Assembly: GCA_041558415.1 (NCBI GenBank)
Contig: JBFFEY010000005.1
Coordinates: forward strand, 1-64,000
Direction: 5' to 3'
Length of the DNA stretch: 64,000 nt
DNA from: SG8-39 sp041558415
GTDB lineage: Bacteria > Pseudomonadota > Gammaproteobacteria > Burkholderiales > SG8-39
Positions 50,805 to 59,183 of this stretch are shown one piece after another; the stretch's first letter is position 1; each line of letters begins with the position of its first letter. Made by a program: the position numbers and the translations under genes. The notes below the pieces were generated by a model. The model worked only from the letters and a program-made list of their open reading frames with translations, was not told the DNA's origin and ran no database searches.

Positions 50805-50810
50805 ATTCTA
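50805..50810 (-). promoter_or_regulatory. Putative -10 box of dapA
   Basis: TAGAAT on the minus strand, 38 bp before the start codon. It would allow dapA-bamC to be transcribed independently of the upstream oxyR series. A short hairpin (CAGCG-N7-CGCTG, 50822-50838) lies just upstream. Confidence 0.4.
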
Positions 50811-50845
50811 ACGCCTTGTTCCAGCGGTATTAACGCTGCGCGCCG

Positions 50846-51394
50846 TCATTTTCCGAGCGCTGTGTCCTCGATCGCGCCGCGAACTGCGCAAAGTCGCTGA
50901 ATCACGGCGGGTTTGGGCCGTGTCACGCACCCCTGCTCGAACGCCACCACGCTGAGCAGAGGACTGAATGCGTCCAGCAGCTCCCGCGGCCGCAGCAGAA
51001 ACTCCGGATTAGACGGACGTCCGTAGCGTTCGTTCCCGGCAGCGAAGGTTTCGTAGATGAGAACGCCTCCGTCGGCAAGCACCGCGGCGAGCTGCGGCAG
51101 CAGCGGCCGGTACAGGTAGTTGAACACCAGCACCGCCGCGAAGCGCCGCGTGCCGAGCGGCCAGGGCGAGCCGTCCTCGAGGTCCGCATAGACAGGCTCT
51201 ACGTTCGGCGTCGCGGCCAGCGCGGCGAGGGCCTCGCGGTCGCGGTCGACCGCGGTCACCGGGTGGCCGCGCTGCGCGAGCAGGCGCGCGTGCCGCCCGG
51301 GGCCGCAGGCGAGATCGAGCACCGCGCCGCCCGGCGCGATCAGCTGCGCCCAGCGCAGCAGCCACGTGGACGGCTCGGCGATCGCATGCGACAT
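50846..51394 (-). CDS. Class I SAM-dependent methyltransferase
   Basis: 182 residues with motif I AVLDLACGPGRHARLLAQRG (about 26-45), AVDRDREAL (acidic end of beta 2) and LVFNYLYRPLLPQL (motif post I), as in TehB/UbiE-like small methyltransferases. Substrate unknown. ATG 51394 chosen where a methyltransferase N-terminus normally begins. 23 bp downstream of the membrane microprotein gene. Confidence 0.85.
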   Translation of the reverse strand: MSHAIAEPSTWLLRWAQLIAPGGAVLDLACGPGRHARLLAQRGHPVTAVDRDREALAALAATPNVEPVYADLEDGSPWPLGTRRFAAVLVFNYLYRPLLPQLAAVLADGGVLIYETFAAGNERYGRPSNPEFLLRPRELLDAFSPLLSVVAFEQGCVTRPKPAVIQRLCAVRGAIEDTALGK

Positions 51395-51417
51395 CGCGTT
51401 TCGACCGGGCGCGCCCT

Positions 51418-51564
51418 TCAGGCACAGAGCACGAAGTTGGCGAACTCGACCAGCATGCCCGGGCGCAGGTAAGCCGAGAACGCGGCCGCGGTGGCGAACG
51501 CGAACAGCGCCACCAGCGGCAGCTTCCACCACAGACCGCCACGCGGCTGTTCGCCGTTTTTCAC
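51418..51564 (-). CDS. 48-residue single-span membrane microprotein
   Basis: Starts at GTG 51564, which overlaps the oxyR stop (GTGA), and ends at 51418. It encodes MKNGEQPRGGLWWKLPLVAL, then FAFATAAAFSAYLRPGMLVE, then FANFVLCA: one membrane helix (about 13-32), a short basic N-terminus and a polar tail with PGMLVEFAN. Similar short proteins of the form RGGWWKLPL...YLxPxMxxxxAN occur beside methyltransferases in other betaproteobacteria as I recall, but no function is known. The overlap with oxyR and the fit to the gap make it a likely real gene. Confidence 0.65.
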   Translation of the reverse strand: MKNGEQPRGGLWWKLPLVALFAFATAAAFSAYLRPGMLVEFANFVLCA

Positions 51565-52520
51565 GCGGCCGCCTTGCCGTTACCCGCCGGCTGCGCGTTC
51601 GCCAGCTTGGTGGCGCGCGGCAGCTCGCAGGCGAGGATCGCCTGGCGCAGCGCCTCGATCGCCCTCGGCCGCGGAAAGCTGCGCCGCCAGGCAATCGCCA
51701 CACGCCGCGTCGGCACCGGCTTGGCGAACGGCCGGATGCGGATCAGGTCGCTCGCCCCCGCACCGGGCGTGATCGAGGTCGACGGCAGGACGGTGATGCC
51801 GACCCCGCTCGCCACCATCTGGCGGATCGTCTCCAGCGAGCCGCCCTCGAGGGTACGCTGCAGCCCGCTGCGGTTGGGCGAACGGCTCACGGTCGCGCAC
51901 AGGTCGAGCACCTGGTCGCGGAAGCAGTGCCCAGCGCCGAGCAGCAGCATGTTCTCGTTCGTCAGCTCCTCGGCGGCGATCTCCTTCTTGCGCGCCCAGG
52001 GGTGGCGCTGCGGCACGGCCACCAGAAAGGGTTCGTCGTACACCGCCTGCGTCACCACCCCCGGCTCGCTGAACGGCAGGGCGATGACGATCACGTCGAC
52101 TTCGCCGTGCTTCAGCGCCTCGGCCAGGCGGTGCGTGAAGTTCTCCTGGATCAGCAGCTGCATCGACGGCGCGCTGCGGCGCAGGATCGGGATCAGCTTC
52201 GGCAGCAGGTAGGGGCCGATGGTGTAGATCGCGCCGAGGCGCAGCGTGCCGGCGAGCGGGTCGCGACCGCTCGCCGCTAGCTCCTTGATGCGCGCGGCTT
52301 CCTCGAGCACGCGCTGCGCCTGTTCGACGATCGGTTCGCCGATCGGCGTGGTCGTCACCTCACCGGGCCCGCGCTCGAACAGCACCACCCCGAGCTCCTC
52401 CTCGAGCTTCTTGATGGCGACCGACAGCGTCGGCTGCGACACGAAGCAGGTCTCGGCGGCGCGGCCGAAATGCCGCTCGCGCGCCACGGCGACGATGTAG
52501 CGCAGCTCGGTGAGGGTCAT
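51561..52520 (-). CDS. oxyR: Hydrogen-peroxide sensor OxyR (LysR family)
   Basis: 319 residues. N-terminal HTH (ERHFGRAAETCFVSQPTLSVAIKKLEEELG) and the OxyR regulatory domain with the redox pair C199 and C208 (LLGAGHCFRDQVLDLC), at the same numbers as in E. coli OxyR. Peroxide oxidation forms the disulfide that activates transcription of catalase/peroxidase genes. None of those lie adjacent; the gene is instead within an overlapping series of unrelated genes. Overlaps neighbours by 4 bp on both sides. Confidence 0.94.
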   Translation of the reverse strand: MTLTELRYIVAVARERHFGRAAETCFVSQPTLSVAIKKLEEELGVVLFERGPGEVTTTPIGEPIVEQAQRVLEEAARIKELAASGRDPLAGTLRLGAIYTIGPYLLPKLIPILRRSAPSMQLLIQENFTHRLAEALKHGEVDVIVIALPFSEPGVVTQAVYDEPFLVAVPQRHPWARKKEIAAEELTNENMLLLGAGHCFRDQVLDLCATVSRSPNRSGLQRTLEGGSLETIRQMVASGVGITVLPSTSITPGAGASDLIRIRPFAKPVPTRRVAIAWRRSFPRPRAIEALRQAILACELPRATKLANAQPAGNGKAAA

Positions 52521-52669
52521 TGCGATCCCGCGCCGCGCGCCTCGACGAACGCAACGATGGCCTCGACGAGCTGCGGCTCGCGCCCGTTGCAGAAATGATC
52601 GGCGCCGGCGATCACCACCTGGCGCGACCCGGCAATCGAAGCGATCGCGCGCAGCGCCTGCGGCCTCAT
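52517..52669 (-). pseudogene. C-terminal fragment of an alpha/beta-hydrolase
   Basis: 50 residues: MRPQALRAIASIAGSRQVVI, then AGADHFCNGREPQLVEAIVA, then FVEARGAGSQ. GADHFCNGR is the catalytic-His loop and last helix of small serine hydrolases (the KtrA/YqiA-like alpha/beta group). The nucleophile Ser and acid Asp regions are absent; upstream sequence is the permease gene in another frame. The ORF overlaps permease (TGATG) and oxyR (ATGA) exactly, so it may still be translated. Either a relic or a stand-alone lid-like domain. Confidence 0.5.
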
Positions 52670-54021
52670 GCCCGCCTCCGTCGGACGAGGAAATACAGCG
52701 GAATGCCCGCGAGCATGACGATCAATCCGCCGAGCACCATGTCGCCGAACTTCGGTCCGTAGTCCGGATTGCGCACGTAATCGATCGCCGAATACAGCAT
52801 GAACAGGCAGGCGGCGCAGAAGGCGAGCGGGATCAGCGGGTAGAGCGGCACGCGGAACGCCGGCGCGGCACCGCCGCGCAGTCGAAAGACGAACAGCGTC
52901 AGTGCGGTGAGCAGGAAGAAGGTCCAGAACACCGGTGAAGTGTAGGCCACCATGGCGCTGAAGCCATCCGGCGTCGAGGCGCTCGCCGCGACCAGCACCA
53001 GCGCGATCGCGCCCTGCAGCACGAGCGCGTTGGCCGGCGTGCTGCCGGCATCGCGCCAGTGCCCGAGGCGCGCGAACAGCGCGAAGTCCCGTCCCAGCGC
53101 CCAGGTGGTGCGTGCGCCGGTGAAGATCGCCGCATTCATGGTGGTCAGTGCGGCCACGCAGACGATCAGCGCCAGCAGGATGGCCCCGCGTTCCCCGACC
53201 GCGACGCGCACCACGTCGGCAGCCACCACCTTCGAGCCGCGCATGCCATCCTGGCCGAGCGCCGCCAGGTAGCCGAGATTGACGAACAGGTACAACAGCG
53301 AGATGACGACAATGCCCCATACCAGGATGCGCGTCATATTGCGCCGCGCCTCGCGTACCTCGCCGGCGAGATACGCCGCCTCGTTCCAGCCGCCGTAAGT
53401 CAGCAGCACGAAGATCATCGCCAGACCGAAGGCGCCGCCGCCGCCGGACTCGGTCGGCTTGGGCACACCACCACTGGCCAGCCCCGCGACGCCGATCACG
53501 ATCAGGCCGACGAAGAGCAGCGTCTGGAGGACCTTCTGCAGCGTCTTCGACTGCAGCGTGCCGGCGACGTTGAGCGCGGTCAGCGCAACCACGCCGATCG
53601 CCGCGTAGATCGCCGAGCTGTGCGCCCCGAGACGCAGCAGCTCGGAGGCGTAGTCGCCGAAGACGAAGGCGACCAGCGCGATCGCGCCGGTCTGGATCAC
53701 GGTGATGCGCGACCAGGCGAAGACGAAGGCCACGCCGCGCCCGAGACCGCGCGACAGGTAGGCGTACTCGCCGCCGGTGTCCGGGTGGCGCGCCGCGAGC
53801 TCGGCGTAGACCAGCGCGCCGCACAGCGACACCAGCCCGCCGAGCAGCCAGGCGCCGAGGAACTCGGCCGCGCTCGAGGTCGCACCGGCGACCACCGAGG
53901 GCGCCTTGAAAATGCCGACGCCGATCACCATGCCGCAAAGGAGCACGATGCCGTCCGGCACCGAAAGCAGCGGCTTCGGCGCCGCGCCGGCCTGCGCTAC
54001 TGAATCCGCGTCGCGATCCAT
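52666..54021 (-). CDS. APC-family amino acid permease
   Basis: 451 residues with about 12 helices. The N-terminus GIVLLCGMVIGVGIFKAPSVVAG matches the APC consensus (G-S-G-I-F-type motif in helix 1), then AELAARHPDTGGEYAYLSRGLGRGVAFVFAW in helix 3. Substrate unknown; LAT/cationic permease-like. ATG 54021 lies 25 bp inside the upstream methyltransferase gene. Confidence 0.85.
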   Translation of the reverse strand: MDRDADSVAQAGAAPKPLLSVPDGIVLLCGMVIGVGIFKAPSVVAGATSSAAEFLGAWLLGGLVSLCGALVYAELAARHPDTGGEYAYLSRGLGRGVAFVFAWSRITVIQTGAIALVAFVFGDYASELLRLGAHSSAIYAAIGVVALTALNVAGTLQSKTLQKVLQTLLFVGLIVIGVAGLASGGVPKPTESGGGGAFGLAMIFVLLTYGGWNEAAYLAGEVREARRNMTRILVWGIVVISLLYLFVNLGYLAALGQDGMRGSKVVAADVVRVAVGERGAILLALIVCVAALTTMNAAIFTGARTTWALGRDFALFARLGHWRDAGSTPANALVLQGAIALVLVAASASTPDGFSAMVAYTSPVFWTFFLLTALTLFVFRLRGGAAPAFRVPLYPLIPLAFCAACLFMLYSAIDYVRNPDYGPKFGDMVLGGLIVMLAGIPLYFLVRRRRA

Positions 54022-54869
54022 TTGCGTTCGTCCTCCGTCTGTCCGTCGAAGGTGCGCGCGCGGCCCTCGATGCGCGCGCCCTCGACGCGCCCCGCCAGCA
54101 GCAGGTTCATCGGCCGACCGCCCACCAGGCCGCTCACCACCAGCTTGATCTCGCGGCCGCGCAGCCGCGAGGCACGCACCACCAGCTCGCGCCCGCTTTC
54201 GTCGGCCTCGACCTCGAGCATCTGGTGGGTCTGCCGGATACGGATGCGCCATTCTCCGCCCAGCCCTTCGACGCGCCCGCGCCACGCGCCGGCCGCCTGC
54301 GCCGGCACGATCCACAGATGGACGTAGGACAGCCCGTCGCGCCCGCCGACCGGCTTGTCCGGCGCGCGCACCGACAGGGTCTCGTCGGGCAGCCAGGCCC
54401 CCATGTCCCAGTCGTGCGATACGACGCGCGTACCGGGCGCGAGCGCGAGGAGCCGCGGCATGAGCTTGAGGTTGAACTCCGGCAGCAGGTACATCGTCAC
54501 CACGCTGGCCTGCGACAGGTCGGTCTCGAACAGGTCGCGATGCTCGAAGCGCGCCCGCCCGGCGACGCCCGCGCGCACCGCGTTCTCGCGTGCCTGCACC
54601 ACCAGCTCGGGGTCGATCTCGACGCCGAGCGCCTGCGCGCCGCGCTTGGCCGCGCCGATCACCACGCGCCCGTCGCCGGAACCGAGGTCGATCAGGCGGT
54701 CGCCCGGCCCGACCTCGGCGATGCGCAGCATGCGGTGCACGACCTCCTGCGGCGAGACGACGTACGGCACCGTGCCGTCGTCCCACCAGGCGCGCGCGCT
54801 GTCGGCCGCGGCCAGCGCGGCGAGCAGCGCGAGCCACCGCGCAGGGCGTCGGAAGACCGAAAGCGTCAT
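53997..54869 (-). CDS. Exported FAM173-like SAM-methyltransferase domain protein
   Basis: 290 residues. A clear signal peptide (FRRPARWLALLAALAAADSARA, cleavage near 27) precedes a class I methyltransferase core (about 36-190) with SPQEVVHRMLRIAEVGPGDRLIDLGSGDGRVVIGAAKRGAQALGVEID, resembling the FAM173/ATPSCKMT-type PTP-EVVxxML motif. The C-terminal about 90 residues form a beta domain (GRVEGLGGEWRIRIRQTHQML). ATG 54869 chosen over a TTG one codon earlier. SAM is not known in the periplasm, so the signal might be an uncleaved membrane anchor with the core inside. Confidence 0.78.
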   Translation of the reverse strand: MTLSVFRRPARWLALLAALAAADSARAWWDDGTVPYVVSPQEVVHRMLRIAEVGPGDRLIDLGSGDGRVVIGAAKRGAQALGVEIDPELVVQARENAVRAGVAGRARFEHRDLFETDLSQASVVTMYLLPEFNLKLMPRLLALAPGTRVVSHDWDMGAWLPDETLSVRAPDKPVGGRDGLSYVHLWIVPAQAAGAWRGRVEGLGGEWRIRIRQTHQMLEVEADESGRELVVRASRLRGREIKLVVSGLVGGRPMNLLLAGRVEGARIEGRARTFDGQTEDERKWIATRIQ

Positions 54870-54907
54870 CAACGAGGCAAACTCTCGAGCGTTAAAATCG
54901 CGGCTGC

Positions 54908-54983
<76 letters not shown>

Positions 54984-55044
54984 AGTCTAACGGGAAAACC
55001 GCGGGCTGCGCGCGCCTGAGCGGTGCAGTCGCGAGGCGGTCCAC

Positions 55045-56136
55045 TCAGATCCGGAAGCGCCGAACCCAGCGACGGTCGAGCCAGTCCTTCCAGCGCCAGA
55101 CCCAGGCACCCTCCGCCGTCAGGCCGCCCCAGTCGGCGATCGCCCACTGCGCGCCGCAGCTGAGCAGCGCCAGCGCGCGATGCTGCGGTCGGTAGCGGTG
55201 CAGCGGCACGCCGGCAAGCGCATAGCGCAGGTTGCGCGCGAGGAAGTCGCCGTGGCGCACCGCATAGACGCCCGATTTCGGGTGCGGTGCGTCGCGCAGC
55301 GTCGCGCAGTCGCCGACGGCGAAGACCTCGGGGTGCGAGACGCTGCGCAGCGTATCGTCGATCCGCACGAAGCCGGCGGCGTCCGTGTCGAGCCCGGTGG
55401 CGCGCAGCCAGGGCAGCGGCGCGGCCCCTGCGGTCCACACCACCGCGTCGTAGCGTTCGCGCGAGGCGCGTGTGACGACCACGCCGCCCGGCTCTAGCCG
55501 CGTCACCGCCTCCGGCTCGCGCAGCGCAACGCCGCTACGCGCCAGTGCCGCCCGTACGCGGCGCCCGAGCGCCGCCTCGAACATGCTGCGGTCCGAGTAC
55601 AGCACGACCGACTCCATGCGCCCCAGCGCGGCGAGGCGATGCGCGATCGCCATCGCCAGCTCGACGCCGGCGGCGCCGGCGCCGACCAGCGCCACCGCGA
55701 GCGGCACTTCCTGCGGTTGCGCAAGCAGCGACCGCCAGCCGTCGAGAAACCGCTCGAAGGGCTTGGCGGCAAGCCCCTGCGTTTCGCTGCCCGGCACAGG
55801 GGCGGTATTCGGCAACGAGCCGAGGTTGAGGGAGACGAAGTCGTACTCGAGCGTCGCGCCGTCGGCGAGCTGCACGCGGCGCGCCGCCGCGTCGAGCCCG
55901 GTCACCTCGCCTCGGATGAACTCCGCGCCAGCCGCGGCGGCAAGGCGCGCGACATCGATCTGCACGTCCTCCAGCGCGTAGTGCCCGGCCACCAGCCCGG
56001 GCAGCATGCCCGAGTAGGTGTGCTTGTCGTAAGGCGTGACCAGCGTCAGGCGCGCATCGGCCAGCGGCTCGCCGACCAGCATGTGCAGCAGGTAGGCGTG
56101 CGCGTGCCCGCCGCCCAGCAGCACGACGCGCTTCAT
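55045..56136 (-). CDS. NAD(P)/FAD-dependent oxidoreductase (NDH-2/SelD-fusion-like)
   Basis: 363-residue two-dinucleotide-fold flavoprotein. N-terminal FAD loop VVLLGGGHAHAYLLHML (GGGHAH at 8-13), second NADH loop VALVGAGAAGVELAMAIAHRL (about 145-165), and C-terminal VFAVGDCATLRDAPHPKSGVYAVRHGDFLARNL. This matches the subgroup found fused to selenide-water dikinase and some type II NADH dehydrogenases. Its final residues lack a membrane helix. 12 bp downstream of the acyl-CoA synthetase gene. Confidence 0.83.
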   Translation of the reverse strand: MKRVVLLGGGHAHAYLLHMLVGEPLADARLTLVTPYDKHTYSGMLPGLVAGHYALEDVQIDVARLAAAAGAEFIRGEVTGLDAAARRVQLADGATLEYDFVSLNLGSLPNTAPVPGSETQGLAAKPFERFLDGWRSLLAQPQEVPLAVALVGAGAAGVELAMAIAHRLAALGRMESVVLYSDRSMFEAALGRRVRAALARSGVALREPEAVTRLEPGGVVVTRASRERYDAVVWTAGAAPLPWLRATGLDTDAAGFVRIDDTLRSVSHPEVFAVGDCATLRDAPHPKSGVYAVRHGDFLARNLRYALAGVPLHRYRPQHRALALLSCGAQWAIADWGGLTAEGAWVWRWKDWLDRRWVRRFRI

Positions 56137-56148
56137 CGGCTCATCCCC

Positions 56149-57771
56149 TCACCCGGCGCCCTCTTCGCGCTTGCGCAGCTCCTTGCGTTGCACCTTGCCG
56201 GTGGTGGTCATCGGCAGCGCCTCGATGAACGCGATTTCGCGCGGGTACTCGTAGGGCGCGAGGCGCCCGCGCACGTGCTGCCGGATCTCGTCCTCCAGCG
56301 CTGCGCAGGCCGTCACGCCGGGCTGCAGCACGATGAAGGCCTTGACGATCTGGCCGCGCGTCGCATCCGCCTTGCCGATCACGGCGGCATTGGCGATCGC
56401 CGGATGCTTCACCAGGCAGGATTCGATCTCCGCCGGGCCGATGCGGTAGCCCGCCGACTTGATGACGTCGTCGGTACGCCCCTGGTACCAGATGTAGCCG
56501 TCCTCATCCATCTTGCCCTGGTCGCCGGTCAGACCCCAGTCGCCGACGTACTTGTCGCGCGTCGCCTCGGGGTTTTTCCAGTACTCGAGAAAGAACACGG
56601 GGTCGCCGGCGCGATGCACCGCGATCTCGCCGAGCTCGCCGCGCGGCCGCTCGTTGCCCTGCTCGTCGATGATCGCCACGCGGTGGCCGGGATACGGCCG
56701 CCCGATCGAGCCGGGTTTCACCGGCCAGGCCGCCTGGCAGTTGCCGACGACGTAGTTGATCTCGGTCTGGCCGAACATCTCGTTGATCGTCACGCCGAGC
56801 TGCTCGCGCGCCCACTCCAGCACGGTGACGCCGACGCTCTCGCCCGCGCTCATGATCGAGCGCAGCGCGAGCGCGTAGCGCTGCTTCGGTTCGGGCACCG
56901 CCTTCATCATCAGCTTGAGTGCGGTCGGAAAAAGGAAGCTGTTCCTGACACCGTAGCGCTCGAGCAGGTCGTAGGCGCGCTCGGCGTCGAAGCGCCCGCG
57001 AAAACCCAGGATCGGGATGCCGAAATACCAGCTCGGCAGCAGCGCGTCGAACAGCCCGCCGGCCCAGGCCCAGTCGGCCGGCGACCAGAACATGTCGCCG
57101 GGCTGCGGGAAGAAGTCGTGCGAGTGCACGAAGCCCGGAATGTTGCCGATGATCAGGCGGTGCGCTTCGAGCGCGCCCTTCGGCGCGCCGGTGGTGCCGC
57201 TGGTGTAGATGATCAGCGCTGGGTCGTCGGCCGCGGTGTCGACGCAGACGAAGCGGCGGCCGGCATTCGCGAGCAACGCCTCCCAGGGCTGCACGCCGCG
57301 CTCGCGCGCGCCGCCCACGCCGATCACGTGACGCAGCGCCTCGAGCCGGTCCTTCACCGCCCACAGACTGGGCAGCGTGGTCGGCTCGACGATCGCGACG
57401 CTCGCGCCGGCATGGGCGAGACGGTATTCGAGTGCGTCCGGGCCGAACAGGTGGCTGAGCGGCAGCGCCACGGCGCCCATCTGGAAGATCGCCATGTAGG
57501 CGATCGCCGCCTCCGGCCGTTGCGGCAGGATGATCGCGACGCGGTCGCCGCGCGCGACGCCGAGCGCGGCGAGCGCGTTCGACAGGCGGTTCGCCGCCTG
57601 CTGGATGTCCCAGAAGCTGTACGCGGCGCGTTCGCCCGATTCGTCTTCCCAGTACAACGCAAAGCGGCTGCGGTCCGCGGCCCACTGTCCGCAGCAGGCC
57701 TGCGCAATATTGAAGCGCGCCGGCACCTCCCAGCGGTGGCTGCGATACAGCTCCTCGTAGCGATCCGTCAT
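56149..57771 (-). CDS. AMP-dependent acyl-CoA synthetase
   Basis: 540-residue ANL-superfamily adenylating enzyme. P-loop IIYTSGTTGAPKGALEAH (about 167-184), adenine-binding SAGESVG and FGQTEINYVVGN, hinge TDDVIKSAGYRIGPAEIESCL, and catalytic Lys in TTTGKVQRKELR near the end. Resembles medium-chain or AcsA-like synthetases. ATG 57771 is chosen, but a TTG at 57783 sits closer to AGGAGG. Divergent from the HAD gene. Confidence 0.9.
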   Translation of the reverse strand: MTDRYEELYRSHRWEVPARFNIAQACCGQWAADRSRFALYWEDESGERAAYSFWDIQQAANRLSNALAALGVARGDRVAIILPQRPEAAIAYMAIFQMGAVALPLSHLFGPDALEYRLAHAGASVAIVEPTTLPSLWAVKDRLEALRHVIGVGGARERGVQPWEALLANAGRRFVCVDTAADDPALIIYTSGTTGAPKGALEAHRLIIGNIPGFVHSHDFFPQPGDMFWSPADWAWAGGLFDALLPSWYFGIPILGFRGRFDAERAYDLLERYGVRNSFLFPTALKLMMKAVPEPKQRYALALRSIMSAGESVGVTVLEWAREQLGVTINEMFGQTEINYVVGNCQAAWPVKPGSIGRPYPGHRVAIIDEQGNERPRGELGEIAVHRAGDPVFFLEYWKNPEATRDKYVGDWGLTGDQGKMDEDGYIWYQGRTDDVIKSAGYRIGPAEIESCLVKHPAIANAAVIGKADATRGQIVKAFIVLQPGVTACAALEDEIRQHVRGRLAPYEYPREIAFIEALPMTTTGKVQRKELRKREEGAG

Positions 57772-57844
57772 CGCGGCCGGCAACGTCCTCCTCAGAGACG
57801 AAATCAGTTTAGCATCGGCCTCACCGTCCCCACCGAGGAGCGCC

Positions 57845-58516
57845 ATGGATCTCAGGGCACTGGTGTTCGACGCCTACGGCACGCTGTTCGACGTGCACTC
57901 CGTCGTCGCCCGCTGCGAGCAGTACTGGCCGGGCAAGGGCGCTGCGCTGTCGCAGCTCTGGCGCGCAAAGCAGCTCGAGTACAGCTGGTTGCGCACCCTG
58001 ATGGGGCGCTACGCTCCCTTCTCCGCGGTGACGCGCGACGCGCTTGCCTACGCCTGCGAGGCGCTCGGCCTTCCGCTCGATACCGCACGGGGCGACGCGC
58101 TGATGCAGGCCTATCGCGCACTCGACCCTTACCCCGACGTGCCGGCGGCGCTCGAGCAGCTGCGCGCCGGCGGGCGCAAGCTCGCTATCCTCACCAACGG
58201 CTCGCCCGACATGATCGATCCGCTGGTGCGCCACTGCGGCATGGAGAAGACCTTCGATGCCGTGCTGAGCGCCGACGCGCTGCGCCGCTACAAGATCGCG
58301 GCGCCGGTGTACCAGATGGCGGTCGACCGGCTCGGCGTGGCGGCGAAGAACATCGGCTTCGTCTCGTCGAACTGCTGGGACGCGCTCGGCGCGAAGAATT
58401 TCGGCTTCAACGTCTGGTGGATCAATCGGCAGGGTGCGCCGGTCGACCGGCTCGACGCGCAGCCGGACGGCATCCTCAAGGGGCTCGGCGAGCTGCCACC
58501 GCGACTTGCGGCCTGA
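57845..58516 (+). CDS. Haloacid dehalogenase, type II
   Basis: HAD-superfamily hydrolase of 223 residues matching (S)-2-haloacid dehalogenases: LVFDAYGTLFDVHSV with nucleophile D9, LTNGSPDMIDPLVRH (motif II Ser/Thr), YKIAAPVYQMA with the catalytic Lys, and FVSSNCWDALGAKNFGFNVWWINRQ (motif IV Asp). Displaces halogen from 2-halo acids. An alternative is another HAD phosphatase, but FVSSNCWD is specific to the dehalogenase branch. Confidence 0.88.
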   Translation: MDLRALVFDAYGTLFDVHSVVARCEQYWPGKGAALSQLWRAKQLEYSWLRTLMGRYAPFSAVTRDALAYACEALGLPLDTARGDALMQAYRALDPYPDVPAALEQLRAGGRKLAILTNGSPDMIDPLVRHCGMEKTFDAVLSADALRRYKIAAPVYQMAVDRLGVAAKNIGFVSSNCWDALGAKNFGFNVWWINRQGAPVDRLDAQPDGILKGLGELPPRLAA

Positions 58517-58574
58517 GCGCAAGGGTGCAGACCCCCGCTATGATGGCGCCGATCCCGCCCCCCCGAACGTCGCG

Positions 58575-59111
58575 ATGAAATACTGCCCCAACTGCGCCGC
58601 GCCTGTCGCGCGGCGCGTGCCGCCCGGCGATTCGCTGCCGCGCTACGTCTGCGACCAGTGTGGCGAGATCCACTACCAGAACCCGAATCTCGTCGTCGGT
58701 ACAGTGCCCGAGTGGCAGGGTCGCGTGCTGCTGTGCCGGCGCGCGATCGAGCCGCGCTACGGCTACTGGACGCTGCCTGCGGGTTTCATGGAGAACGACG
58801 AAACCACGGGTGATGCGGCGATGCGCGAAACGCTCGAAGAAGCCGGCGCGCGCATCGAGCTGATCGACCCCTACACCATGATTTCGGTGCCGATGGTCAA
58901 CCAGGTGCACCTTTTTTACCGCGCGCGGCTGCTCGACCTCGATTTCGCCCCGGGCGAGGAGAGCCTCGAGGTGGCGTTGTTCGAGGAGGGCGAAATCCCC
59001 TGGAAGGAGATCGCCTTCCGCACTGTCGGCCTAACGCTGAAGCACTGGGTCGCCGACCGCGCGGGCGGCCGATTTCCCTTCCGCTGCGAGGACGTCCGCC
59101 CGCCGCGCTGA
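58575..59111 (+). CDS. NUDIX hydrolase with zinc ribbon (NudC-like)
   Basis: 178 residues. N-terminal C4 zinc ribbon (C4, C7, C27, C30: YCPNCAAPV and YVCDQCGEIHYQNP) and a NUDIX domain with GFMENDETTGDAAMRETLEEAG (Nudix box, GX5EX7REUXEEXG). It is shorter than E. coli NudC and lacks the specific SQPWPFPxS array after the box, so NADH versus other nucleotide substrates is unsettled. ATG 58575. Confidence 0.86.
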   Translation: MKYCPNCAAPVARRVPPGDSLPRYVCDQCGEIHYQNPNLVVGTVPEWQGRVLLCRRAIEPRYGYWTLPAGFMENDETTGDAAMRETLEEAGARIELIDPYTMISVPMVNQVHLFYRARLLDLDFAPGEESLEVALFEEGEIPWKEIAFRTVGLTLKHWVADRAGGRFPFRCEDVRPPR

Positions 59112-59183
59112 GCAGCCGGCCCGGCTGGGGTATTCTTCGCCCGGACTGCGGGCCGGGGTCCGCGGGAATCAGGGGAGGGTCGC

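Noticed and set aside
59112..59183. Sigma-54 promoter for amtB
   Set aside because: No GG-N10-GC pair of the -24/-12 type with the right context was found; a weak TATTCT is the only promoter-like element.
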